From Siphonodentalium dalli (Eukaryota; Mollusca; Scaphopoda; Gadilida; Siphonodentaliidae), in the NCBI GenBank assembly GCA_032622095.1, contig CP136063.1, positions 151,021,379 to 151,085,378 of the forward strand: a stretch of DNA of 64,000 nt. Direction: 5' to 3'. Positions 23,320-34,105 of this stretch are shown in pieces. The translations under genes and the position numbers were made by a program. The notes under the pieces were generated by a model, which was not told the DNA's origin, searched no databases, and saw only the letters and a program-made list of their open reading frames with translations. Every line of letters begins with the position of its first letter. The stretch's first letter is position 1.

Positions 23320-24400
23320 AAGAAAAATAAGTATTGATTTTTCTGACAAATAAGTATGGTTGTCAAATAGCTTGGTATGTATGGCTGTAAAGCGGAATAT
23401 CGCCGGGGGATAACGGGTGTTATCTTTTAAGATTATCATAATAAAGAATATCTGGAAGCAGACATGCATACCGATTGTACAATTGTTTTAAGGCTTCTAA
23501 CTTTAACAAGACATGGTTTCGTTTGCAAAATAAGTATTGATTTTTCTGACAAATAAGTATGGTTGGCACATATGTAGGCTATATAGACATGGTTGGAGAC
23601 TGCAGAGGGATTATCATGAACAATTTCTATCTAGATAATCATACAAAAAGGTCAAATATGAGAATGAAATTGCATACTTATTATACAGATCCCACATTTT
23701 TTTTTAATTTGTAAGTAAAATAAGTATTGATTTTTCCGACAAATAAGTATGGTTGTCAACTAGCTCGGTATGACTGGATAACGGATTATCGGGGATAACG
23801 GATTATCGGGGATAACGGGTGTCATCTTTTAAGATTATCATACTAAAGAACATCTGGAAGCAGAAATGCATACCGACTGGATTGTACAATTGCTTTAATG
23901 CTTCTAACATTAACAAGAAATATTTTCGTTTGCAAAATAAGTATTGATTTTTCCGACAAATAAGTATGGTTGTCAAATAGCTCGGTATGACTGGATAGCG
24001 GATTATCGGGGATAACGGGTGTCATCTTTTAAGATTATCATACTAAAGAACATCTGGAAGCAGAAATGCATACCGATTGTACAATTGCTTTAATGCTTCT
24101 AACATTAACAAGAAATATTTTCGTTTGCAAAATAAGTATTGATTTTTCTAACAAATAAATATACGGGTTGTCAAAAAACTGGGTATAATATGACTTGAAA
24201 GCGGATTATCGGGGATGACGGGTGTCCTCTTTTAAGATTACCAAACTAAAGAACATCTGGAAGCAGAAATGCGTACCGATTTTACAATTGTTTTAAGGAT
24301 TCTAACATTTACAATACATTTTGTCGTTTGCAAAATAAGTATTGATTTTTGTCACAAATAAGTATGGTTGGCACATATGTATTGGAGACTGGAGAGGGAT
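23320..24400. repeat. Tandem repeats of about 190-220 bp, five to six copies
   Basis: Each unit begins AAATAAGTATTGATTTTTC..ACAAATAAGTATGGTTG and often contains GGATTATCGGGGATAACGGGTGTCATC and CATCTGGAAGCAGAAATGCATACC. Unit starts lie near 23325, 23528, 23718, 23937, 24131 and 24337. They share the AAATAAGTATGGTTG phrase with the element ends. Confidence 0.8.
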
Positions 24401-24725
24401 TATCATGAACGATTTTATCTAAATAATGGCTGCGGATACACGTACCACAATGCGATGGCATGGTAAGTGTGACAATTTATTATAGTGCTTATTTGGTGAC
24501 AATCTGTCGTCATATTTCTGTGCCATAGCTGGTTATGTTGCCCACTGAGTTTCCGCATAATGAGTCGACTCGACCAATTAACCAATTGTCACCAAACTTC
24601 ACCATAATAAATTGTCACACCTACTATGTCATCGCTACCGCGATACGTGTGTCCGCAGCCAATCATACAAAAAGGTCAAATATGTATGGAAGCGTTTTAG
24701 TGCCACCTAACAAAAAATACTATGA

Positions 24726-24935
24726 GATATAGTATCTCCCTAAGTAGGAGATAGTATCCCCTATTAGAACTTAGTATCTCCTAATTAGGAGATATTATAT
24801 TCTAATTAGGACTTAGTATCTCCTAATTAGGATATATTATCTCCTAATTAGGAGATACAGGAGTTATTATCTCCTAATTAGGACTTAGTGTCTCCTACTT
24901 GGGAGATATTATCTCATAATTAGGAGATAATATAG
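24726..24935. repeat. Minisatellite of self-complementary units
   Basis: About eight to ten variants of TATCTCCTAATTAGGAGATA alternate with half-sites such as AATTAGGACTTAG. Every unit is close to a perfect palindrome. Confidence 0.8.
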
Positions 24936-25071
24936 ATATAAAGAACTCAACACCAGCTAGCGGTCATTTTCATTCCCATTCATCGCTCAGAGTCGCCGCC
25001 CAGAGAAAGAACGTGCCCTCTTTGAGTGACGGTTGATTTTTCTGTCGGGCTTGGCTGGGCATGGATAGCTT

Positions 25072-25351
25072 AAAGGGGGACTGTACACTAAATCCGACCA
25101 TTTGTGTGACCATCTCAGTTTATAATCAACAGAGTTTATGCAACAAATGGATGAATTTGAGACATGATTAGTGCAAAATACACTCGTGTGCTCTATGAAC
25201 GAATAAAATAACATGGTATTTATAATGAAAATTTATTTATGACTCCAGCCGTTTATTAATTTCCATTATAATTACCATGTTGTTTGCATCAGTCGTAGAG
25301 CACACAAGTCACAAGTGTACTTTGCGCTAATTAATGGCTTAAATTCATTCA
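25072..25351. mobile_element. TTAA-type fold-back element, right end lost
   Basis: It starts TTAAAGGGGGACTGTACACT, like the element at 6325. Inner arms such as GTGTGCTCTATGA...ACATGGTATTTATAATG are inverted at 25255-25340. The right arm stops at 25351, where a Helitron end (TCTCATATATATTTT) begins. Confidence 0.5.
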
Positions 25352-25615
25352 TCTCATATATATTTTTTGAAGACCTCTGTTTGTCTGTCTGTCTGTCAAT
25401 TATACAAATCTACGATTCTCGACCGATCGGGATGAAACTTGGTGGTACGTGTGTGTAGTTTGACCAGGCGGTCGTCGTATTGGCGACCCCGTAAATTAAA
25501 AATTGAGAGTGTGTATGGTTGCGAGAGCAATCGCTCCCGTCTCCTGAGAAGGAATGTGGAGTGCATGTTGAAATTTCTAAGTAATAGTAATACTATTATA
25601 CTAGACGTCAAGTCG
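25352..25615 (+). mobile_element. Helitron 5' part (family of 32254)
   Basis: TCTCATATATATTTTTTGAAGACC, CTGTCTGTCTGTC, TACGATTCTCGACCGATCGGG and TTGACCAGGCGGTCG match the 5' part of the Helitron at 32254. An A precedes the TC. The 3' hairpin and CTAG end are missing. Confidence 0.65.
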
Positions 25616-25860
25616 TCAACATGAAGAGATATATAAAAAGTTAAATCCAAGATGGCTGCAGGCGGCCATGTTTTCCCAATGAAATTCAAAAACATTTGAT
25701 AGCTCCCATCTACTGGTCACCCCGAAACTTGAATATAATGAAGTCTGATAACGATTGATTGAGGGATGTGCTCTGTACTGTAGAGTGAGCCAAAGGATTT
25801 AGTCATGCAAAGAGCAAAATCCAAGATGGCTATCGGTGGCCATATTACGAATCAGGATTG
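25616..25860 (+). repeat. Satellite-type AAGATGG monomers
   Basis: Two diverged units (AAATCCAAGATGGCTGCAGGCGGCC near 25645 and AAAATCCAAGATGGCTATCGGTGGCC near 25820) of the 57-64 kb repeat, preceded by the same ACATGAAGAGA phrase as at 57118. Confidence 0.6.
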
Positions 25861-25876
25861 AGTTATATACATCAAT

Positions 25877-26337
25877 TAAATACATGTATCTTGGTCATAT
25901 TATAATGGAAGATCTCACTGATGATATCGCACGTCAATTCAGATCTGTATGCGCAAGGGCATGCAAACATGCTGGTTAGGAGGTTTCCGAGATGCTCTGT
26001 TCATGTAAAAACATTTCTGTTTGAACGATGTCGCTCCAATGTACTGTTCACATCTGTGGACTACGTGGTCCAACATAAGGAAACTCGCATTGTTTGCTAT
26101 AACAATTCATTCAGACTCTTGATGGGATATGAACGTTTATGCAGCGCAAGTGAGATGTTTGTCTCGAGGTGGGTGCCAAACTTGCTGATGTTACGAAGAA
26201 AAAGTATTTACAGCTTCCGCGAGAGAAACAAAACAAGCCCAAAATCAAATTCTCTGACAGTCTGAGTTCTGCCATTTGCAATTCAGATATTAAATATAAC
26301 TCAGAACTATTTACTATGTGGAACCACATTCTATATT
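25877..26337 (+). pseudogene. C-terminal LINE reverse transcriptase remnant
   Basis: YLGHIIMEDLTDDIARQ opens the match, then in another frame (25921-26265) LYAQGHANMLVRRFPRCSVHVKTFLFERC and YNNSFRLLMGYERLCSASEMF. This order (YLGH.., LYAQGN-LRKF, YNN-R-L, SAS-MF) is typical of the C-terminal RT region of CR1-like elements. A frameshift joins the parts. The 5' bulk is absent, as in most dead LINE copies. Confidence 0.65.
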
Positions 26338-27349
26338 AATTTAAGATATTCTATCTAATCCATATTATGGCATATATATGGACACATTTGTCCGAAATAA
26401 AGAACATATAAATATAACATAAAATTAAAAAGAAAGGAAACTAGGACTAGGAGTAGGACTTTCCTTATAAATATTATTAATATATTCAGAATCAGACTAG
26501 TAAATAGCAGTACTAGTATATTACTATTAGTTATATAATATTAACTTATAATTTAGTTTTAATACATTGGAATCAAAATTGATTTGACAAAATTACTTTC
26601 TAATTTGTCAATTTAGTGACTTGAAGTTGAATTCGAAATTTATTTATATCTCATACTCATACGAGTCATAGTCATAATTAATAAATATGAGTTCTCAAAC
26701 TCGTTTAGTGATGACTAGAGCGCCTATAAGTTAATATACTTGATTCCTGCACTGAAACAATCCTACAGACTAAACCGTAGTAAACGTCATTGTTTGCCTA
26801 GAAGTTGAAAGCGATTTTCAAGTTTGGGATGCATGTAATTGTCGTCTGTAGCTCACAAAATCCAAGAAGTCTGATTGTTATTGCTCAGTTCAACTCGATA
26901 AAAGAGACAAAATGATTGACAGTCGGTTTATACAGACCTCACAGTGAAGGTCACAACGCGCGCATGCGCAATACTCGCGCATTAGATGTTTTGTGTCCTA
27001 TGCGCATGCCTAAGCCAAAAACCATACTTATTTTACAACCATACTTATATTTTAGAACAGCGGTACCATGTATTCTGTAGAATACTCAAATGTCATTATG
27101 TGACTAGATCATGTGACTATATATTATGAAAATGAATGTTAATAAAAACCTTGGCACTCTGCCTATACATGTATATCCCTAGAAATGTGATTATGTTGAC
27201 ACATTTCTTGATTAATGACACTTATATGATAAATTCAAATAGTATAGTTATCTCATTATGCACTGTTCTATTCAAATATAGCGCAATAAATTATGATAAT
27301 GCAGGATCATCAGCTATTTGGTTGCTCAATTGATCATTTTTCTCAAATT

Positions 27350-27524
27350 TAAGGGGGGGTGGGTGTCCAAAACTGACCGGAAAAAAACTTCCTGAAACGG
27401 AAAATAAAGGGTGGGTGTCCAAAATTGCCTTGGAAAAAAGGCCAGAAACGGAAGAAATTGGGTGGCCGGAAAAAATTAAAATGATCATACGTGGCTGGAA
27501 ATTTTTCCGACCCCCCCCCCTGGT
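27350..27524 (-). mobile_element. Poly-G hAT-like element, diverged inverted fragment
   Basis: Read on the minus strand it starts CCAGGGGGGGGGGTCGGAAAAATTT and continues with ACGTATGATCATTTT, CCGTTTCTGGC and GACACCCACCC, in the same order as copies A to C. Confidence 0.6.
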
Positions 27525-27734
27525 TCCAATGGGTGTTTAAGGATAATAACATTGTTATGTAGTATCTACTGAATTTTGCAGTTTTTCGTCACGGGACAAC
27601 AAATAAACACTGGTAAACAATGTCAATCACTAGCTGATTTGATTCGAGATTCGATATCAGAAAGGAGATTCGATATCGAGATTCGATTCGATGCAAAATC
27701 CTGATTCGCAGATCCCTAATTGATGAGGCATATA

Positions 27735-28445
27735 TACGCACCTGGGGTGACTCTATGGTCATGTGTGGTGTATATGTATATCTTGAGTGGCTATATGACC
27801 ATGGTGTGGCCAATATGTATATATGGAGCTCCAGAATGGCAAAATTAATGGTGAGGTGAAATGGTATACAAGCAGTGACTATATGATCATGAATGTGGTT
27901 TATGAGTATTCAGCGAGAGGCTGAATTGTCATGGTGTGGTGTATATGCAAGTTTGGGGTGTATGAATGGCCATGTTTGTGGTGCGGGACATTGGTACATG
28001 CCATGTTTGTGGTGCAGGACATTGGTATATCTAGAATGGCTGTAAGGCCATTGGTGAGGTTTATATATACTATACCTGGAATGACTATGGTTTTGGTTTG
28101 GGTGTATATGTATATATTGAGTGGGTATATGGCCATGGGTGTCACAAATATAGATACAGGGAGTGACTTATGACCACTGGTGAGGCAAATACGTGACGTA
28201 TGATCATGATTGACATGAATGTAGTAAATAGGTATATAGGTCTGACTATATGGTCATGTGAGGCGTAGGAGTATACTTAGTGTGCCTGCATGATTACTCA
28301 TGGCCATGTGTTGGGTGTATGTGTATACTCAAGTGTGGCTTTATGGTAATGGATGGGGTGTACTAGTACGTGTATAAAGCGAGTGATACATGGTCATTTA
28401 TGTGATATTCATATATATATGGAGTGACTGAATGGTCATGTGCGA
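27735..28445. repeat. Degenerate minisatellite, about 40-45 bp units
   Basis: Units resemble GGTGTATATGTATATTGAGTG followed by GCTATATGGCCATG. About 15 are recognisable, strongly diverged from each other. No coding sense. Confidence 0.65.
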
Positions 28446-28702
28446 GTTGAACTAATGTACCGCTTTCCTATCGATATGACCCAAAGATACACTGTATGTT
28501 AATCGATAGAGAGGTAATATCAGAGTGCGTTCCACCTTAATAGCGTTTTATATGCAGAATATAACCAGAATATAACATTTAGTTGTAAGTTGATTAAGTA
28601 GCATGTTTAATAACCAAGTGAGTCACAATTTGCTATCTTTTTCGGAACAGCAGAGAATAATGTTAGAATAGATGTGACAAATCAACATTTTTCCCTATTT
28701 GG

Positions 28703-29190
28703 CAGGGGGGGGGGGGGGGGGGGGTCGGAAAAAAGTTTCAGGCACGTATGGCATTTTTCCCCTTTTGATTATTTTTTGTACCCACCCACCCCCACCGCCA
28801 ATTTTTTTTTCCGTTTACGGCAGTTTTTTCCGACCATTTTTTGACACCCACCCCCCTTCTAACACTAACACAGAGATTTGCGGGGGGGAAATTCACTGTA
28901 AACAGCTGTATATGAATTTCTGTGCATACTATTTATCATGGATGTTAACATGGACATGTAAATAGGAATGAGTCATTTTGAGGTCATTCGGCCAAAAAAA
29001 CATGGCTGCCAGCGGCCATCTTGGATTTCAAAATTTGCAACAAAATACAACACGATAACTGCCTGCAGTCAGTTTACCAGTTAGAATTACATTATTTCTC
29101 TCATTCAAAGTGGTTTTGAAGCCCAACTCATTGCCAAAACACTTAAAAAACAAGCAGAATTTTTTTTTTAGTTGCGGAAAAAATTGCTTT
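28703..29190 (+). mobile_element. Poly-G hAT-like element, copy C
   Basis: CAG plus a G20 run (28705-28724), then the same sequence as 7447-7866 with few differences, continuing without break into AAACAAGCAGAATTTTTTTTTAGTTGCGG. It therefore shows the empty site of the insertion at 7870. It ends at about 29190. Confidence 0.75.
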
Positions 29191-31359
29191 AGAGTCAAAG
29201 CAGTCAAAAGAAGAAGAAGAAGAACAACAACTTGTTTTGAACTTGAAGTTTAAAAGTGAAAATCAGTCAGTCGGAAAGAAGCTCAATGACGAATCTGTGA
29301 CTGAAAAAAATATGAAAATGAAGGTCACTGGAGTGGAATGTGGACTGGTCTGTGCAGACTGATCACCACGGCCATTTGACTTGTCGTGTTATTGTTAAAT
29401 TTTACGTCTGTTTTCACCTGGACTGGTTAGACTTAGAGTTGCAACTGCAACTTAGTGCAAGCGGCAAATTGTTCAGTCTACTAACTATTTCTCTAAATAC
29501 TAAAATAGTCAATTAATTGTTAATATCTAACACTGTCAGGTCAAGCCTCAACTTGGGTCAAGGAAATCAGAAAATGGATATTTTAGAGCTGACTGATATA
29601 CTCATTTACTATATACATGTACAGTGACAGTGTAGTTCAGTCATGAACAGTTGAACGTAGCGCGTAGCTGGAAATTGTGTAAGCAGTAATCGGTGAAAGC
29701 GGTCATGTGGCCTACTAATATTACTATTAGTCAATTTAGTGATTACAGATTAGTCTGACAATTTAGTTATCAACGACTTCAGGCTCACTGAGCCTCACCC
29801 ACGCACTGTGACTCATATCAGGTCAAAATACAATTCTAGCCATCAACAGAGCAGTCGACACACAGATGTAACAAACATGTGAAGCCCAGTGAATTGGTGA
29901 CTAACAAAGTGAGTCATTTATCTTCTTGTTGAGTGAAGGAAAAAAACATCTCCCAATCTCACTTGGTCTCGGCACACTGCAGAGTTCATGCAGTGACTGG
30001 TGAGAGGATATGCTTCCGGGCCAACTTTCCATCTGTGTGTATGAATTCTGTTTCCTGTGATGGACTATCAAGTTAAATATAATAATTATAATGCACAGTG
30101 ATTAGTTTTAGCATTCTCACATATTAAATAAATTCATGATTTTAACACTGTGATATTGATTTAAACCTTAAGCATTAAGCGGGAGCTTGATCAGCATGGC
30201 TAGCATATATATTAACTAGTGGCTATTTGTGGAAAAATTATTAAACATAGCCCTGCGTACTTGCTATTGTCGACTTGACACATTGGGATTGGAATAATAT
30301 GTATGCTAAACATTATAATTCCAGGCCAACTTAGTTGAACTGTCACGACCTTCTAGTTATACATGTACATGACTAATGAGGCAATCATATAAATGTTTAA
30401 TCTAGTAACATTTTCTCAGACCATGCCATGAATATCTACTAGTATGTATCTATGCCCGTCAAGAATGATATATTCCACCAGTACAAAGTTTTTGCTGTTG
30501 CGATAGGGAAGTAACTAGTACAGTTAATAAATTATGAAATACCTTATATTAATAATGTGTGTCATAGAAATGTGAAGATCCAACTTTGAAATGGCAAGAT
30601 TTAAGTGACTTTGTGGTGGATTTTGCTTTGCGTTCCTTATACTAATGTCATTCCTCCCGGGCAATTATTAAAATGTTTATATACTATCAGATGCCTAACA
30701 ATAGTGTCAGCATGTGCCGCATGATTAGTAATTTTAGATAAAATTCACAATGATCATTAAATTTTTTGGCATAGAGACATATATAGAATTAAATTGAAAT
30801 AGAATTAAATAGAATTAAATTTCCATCAATATTATTAATTTCAGTCTAGGTCTCTGTTAGCACTATTATTGACCATCACAATGATTAGACATCTGAGAGT
30901 ACGATATAAGCTCACAAAAGTTACGAACAAGCATGCAATCTCGAGCTGGGACCACCCTTAATACTTGTTCCTCATCATCTACTTCACAGAAGGGGTCACC
31001 CCTAAGTAGTAACCGTATAGAAAACGTCCCGAACATACCACTATTGCACAATGACATCAGTTTGTTTGATCTAAATTATTTATCCACTCCAGCCCCAAAA
31101 CAGTAGTCATTTGGCAAATTATCTCATTCCTTTTCGAAGTGCCTATCATCTACTGAAGTTGGATCCTACCACAGGCCATAAATTGTGTCTCATTGAGTCA
31201 TTGTGCCCCATCCATGTAACTCGCTGAAAGTCAAGCATACATAAACCTCTATAAATAAATCAGATGTGGCTATGTGAAATATGCAATAAATCCCCGTTTC
31301 CATAAAAATGTATTCAGTATTATATGTAAATTTATCCAATAAAGATATTTTTCCCTTAA
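29191..31359. other. No gene recognised
   Basis: Unique AT-rich sequence. An AGAAGAAGAAGAAGAACAACAAC simple repeat follows copy C at 29208. No exon with convincing borders. Confidence 0.4.
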
Positions 31360-31801
31360 AGGTCCTCAATCCGAATCAATAGTCCCCATATCATCAGATT
31401 CCAACAACAACAAGATTTTTTGAAATGCCGCTTCAGTTGACAGAATCGATTAATTCAATGCTCGAAAATAATGCTAACCGCAGTCAATTATAGCATAAAA
31501 TAAAAAAAACCCGGTAATTTATCAACTTTTTGCTCAACGAATATTGCTGGTTTGTCAAACATCTGACACACAAAAAAAAAATTTGATTTTAGAGTTATCC
31601 ATCTTCATCTGCAATTTGGTCAGAGAATGTATACAGGCTGCTGTTTGCTGGGCCACCAAAATTAAAAAGATAGATTGTAAAAATTGGTATGTGATCAATC
31701 TGAGCTTTGACGTTGTGGGTTCCTCGACTTGAATCAAATATTGTTCACCTCCGAAGTCAAGGAAATAGTAATCTGCGAGGGTTAATTCGGATTGAGTACC
31801 T
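31360..31801. mobile_element. TTAA-flanked MITE, complete copy
   Basis: TTAA at 31356-31359 and 31802-31805. The ends AGGTCCTCAATCCGAAT and the inverted ATTCGGATTGAGTACCT match except one base. The interior shares ACAACAACAAG..AATAATGCTAACC with 9691 and GAGCTTTGA..GGGTTCCTCGACT with 33860. Confidence 0.75.
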
Positions 31802-32089
31802 TTAAAATTGCAAAAATTAAATTAAATACTGAATTTTGCCTTGAAAATTGGTCGCTTGGCCAGATTCAACCTTCAGCTGATGATTGCATTTTGAACAAAT
31901 ATAGTAACATGTATATGGCTAATATCTCTTGACTGGCGCCATGGATATTGGTCTGGAAATTAGAGAAATGTTAGAGGCAATATCTCACAATGTCTAACTG
32001 TGGCCCACATTCCTCTATATCTGGTTCTGCAACATATTCTCCATTCTCGTGCAAATAGGTTTATTTGTACCTAAATATTCACATATGTT

Positions 32090-32225
32090 CATATTTTTTT
32101 ATTCATTTAAGTTTGTTTAAATCAAAATTTAGAAAAACTAACGCCATTACACACTCTGCCAGGGCACCCTGAGTCACCACACTAAATTTGGTTGAAATCT
32201 GGGCACCAAAATTAACAAAGACATG
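32090..32225 (-). repeat. Family D repeat, 5' end only
   Basis: On the minus strand, CAAATTTAGTGTGGTGACTCAGGGTGCCC..GGCAGAG matches 3920-3960. The rest of the element is absent. Confidence 0.5.
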
Positions 32226-32253
32226 TTTGTCTCAACTTTACTCCAGTTTTATA

Positions 32254-32869
32254 TCTCATATATATTTTGAAGACCTCAGTCTGTCTGTTTGTCTGTCATT
32301 TATACAAATCTACGATTCTCGACCGATCGGGACGAAACTTGGTACGTGTGTGTAGTTTGACCAGGCGGTCGACGTTGTCGTATTGGCGAGCCCGTGCAGC
32401 GCCCGCTTCGCGCATGCGCAGACGAGATCTCGGAAATGGGTGGAGCTATCGACTTGAAATTTGCTATGTGAATGTACCTTGCCCCGGATACAAATTTTAT
32501 CGGGTCGCCGAGCCCGTGCGACGCCAGCTTCGCGCATGCGCAGACGAGACCTCGGAAACGGGTGGAGCTATCGACTTGAAATTTGCTATGTGAATGTACC
32601 TTGCCCCGGATACAAATTTTATCGGGTCGCCGAGCCCGTGCGACGCCAGCTTCGCGCATGCGCAGACCAGATCTCGGAAACGGGTGGAGCTATCGACTTG
32701 AAATTTGGTATGTGAATGTATCTTGCCTCGGATACGAATTTTATCGGGTCGCCGAGCCCGTGCGACGCCAGCTTCGCGCATGCGCAGACCAGATCTCGGA
32801 AACGGGTAGAGCTATCGACTTGAAATTTGGTTTTTGAATAGCCCGGACAACGTCGGGCTCATCGGCTAG
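32254..32869 (+). mobile_element. Non-autonomous Helitron 1
   Basis: Begins TCTCATATATATTTTG after an A and ends with the hairpin AGCCCGGACAACGTCGGGCT, ten bases, then CTAG (32866-32869). A 5' TC, a 3' hairpin plus CTRR end and A/T borders without target duplication are the hallmarks of Helitrons. The core is about three and a half tandem units of 122 bp containing GCTTCGCGCATGCGCAGAC and GGAGCTATCGACTTGAAATTTG. The repeated open frames across it are an effect of the periodicity, not genes. Confidence 0.85.
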
Positions 32870-33510
32870 TCTATTATATATTTTGGAAGATCTGTCTGTC
32901 TGTCTGTCTGTTTCCAATGGACTCGAAAACGGCCAAGCCAATTTCGATGAAACTTGCTATGTGGGGGTATTTTCGACCGGGGAGTGACATAGGCCTATTA
33001 ATTTGCCCGTGCGACATGACCTTGACATCGGGTCATTTCAAGGTCAAACGCACGAATATCACGGGATTTCGATGAAACTTGGTATGTGGTGGTATATTCG
33101 GCAGGGGAGTTACATGGGCCTATTAATTTGCCCGTGCGACGTGACCTTGACATTGGGTCATTTCAACGTCAAACACCCGAATATCACGGGATTTTGATGA
33201 AACTTGGTATGCGGGGATACTTTCGTATGGGGAGTCTCATAAGCCTATTCATTTGCCCATGCGACGTGACCTTGACCTTGAAATCGGGTCAATTCAAGGT
33301 CAAATCACGAATTATTATGGGATTTCGACGAAATTTGATACATAGTGTTACTTTTTTCGAGGTCAAATCGGGTAAAACCGGACGGATTTCGACGGGTACT
33401 TTTGTCCGGGCAGTGTTTTTGGACGGGTCAAATCATTACCCCACCTGACCTTGACCTTCAAAATGGTCAATTCAAGGTCAAAGCCCGGACGAAGTCGGGT
33501 CACCTTCTAG
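32870..33510 (+). mobile_element. Non-autonomous Helitron 2, head-to-tail with Helitron 1
   Basis: Starts TCTATTATATATTTTGGAAG directly after CTAG of Helitron 1, and ends with AGCCCGGACGAAGTCGGGT, then CACCTT-CTAG, followed by T. The core has tandem units of about 122 bp with GATTTCGATGAAACTTGGTATG and TTGCCCGTGCGACGTGACCTTGACAT. Only one A and one T flank the pair. Confidence 0.85.
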
Positions 33511-33587
33511 TATGTATATATAAACAGTCCATTGAAACATGTATACATTTATTGATGGACGTGTCATGGGCTCTTCATACAGGATCG

Positions 33588-33680
33588 GGTTCATTATTCC
33601 GAAGGTTCCATATTCCGAAGGGTCGCTATTCCAATGGTTCTTATTTAGAAGGTTCGCTATTCTGAAGGTTTGCTATTCTG
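33588..33680 (+). repeat. TATTCCGAAGGTTC minisatellite
   Basis: Five to six units of about 18 bp (CTATTCCGAAGGTTCG type). Inverted counterparts lie at 33985-34105. Confidence 0.7.
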
Positions 33681-33739
33681 GGCATATTTAACCAGAAAAG
33701 ATGGACAACTCTAATACCAAGTAGTTATTATTACCACAA

Positions 33740-33952
33740 TTTTACAGTTATCCATCTTTATCTGGAAGACAGCCCGTTAGACCTCGTCCTTCTGGCACGA
33801 TCAGGCACAGAAACAATAAAAATAGCAAACTGCAAAGATCGATATCTAATTACTCTGAGCTTTGATGGGTGGGTTCCTCGACTCTAAATTTTTTTTTCCC
33901 ACCGAAGCCAAAGAAAGAGTAATTTAGGAGCGTCTTATCGGATTGAGTACCT
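33740..33952. mobile_element. TTAA MITE, right part
   Basis: AGTTATCCATCTTTATCTG, GAGCTTTGATGGGTGGGTTCCTCGACT and the end CGGATTGAGTACCT followed by TTAA (33953-33956) match the element at 31360. The left end is replaced by other sequence. Confidence 0.65.
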
Positions 33953-33984
33953 TTAAGTTATTTCCTTCATAAAAAGAGTCTTAT

Positions 33985-34105
33985 TATAAAGAATCCTCTC
34001 AAGTTATAAAAACCTTCTGAATATCGAGGAATATAGAGAACCTTGGGAATAGCGAAACTTCGGTATAATGAACCTTGGGAATAGCGAACCTTTGGACATA
34101 GAGTG
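33985..34105 (-). repeat. Inverted TATTCCGAAGGTTC minisatellite
   Basis: On the minus strand, units such as GGTTCGCTATTCCCAAGGTTC repeat about five times, facing the array at 33588-33680 across the TTAA element. Confidence 0.65.

Larger units (their letters stand above)
22684..27063. mobile_element. 4.38-kb element with 47-bp inverted ends and TA flanks
   Basis: The left end CCGGTGTTCTAAAATATAAG... and the inverted right end match over 47 bp with one mismatch (22684-22730 versus 27017-27063). TA lies at 22682-22683 and 27064-27065. A TA duplication suggests a Tc1/mariner-like or similar superfamily. No transposase was recognised. The inside holds subterminal tandem repeats that share the AAATAAGTATGGTTGT phrase of the ends, a palindromic minisatellite, Helitron and MITE pieces and a LINE remnant. 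Confidence 0.75.

Noticed and set aside
23320-24400. CRISPR-like regular repeats
   Set aside because: Units are about 200 bp with diverged, non-spacer-like interiors, in animal DNA inside a transposon.
32300-32837. Several overlapping open frames of 75-119 codons on both strands rich in RARRPDKI or RRQLRACAD
   Set aside because: They repeat with the 122-bp period of the Helitron core; 122 is not a multiple of three and all frames arise from the tandem units.
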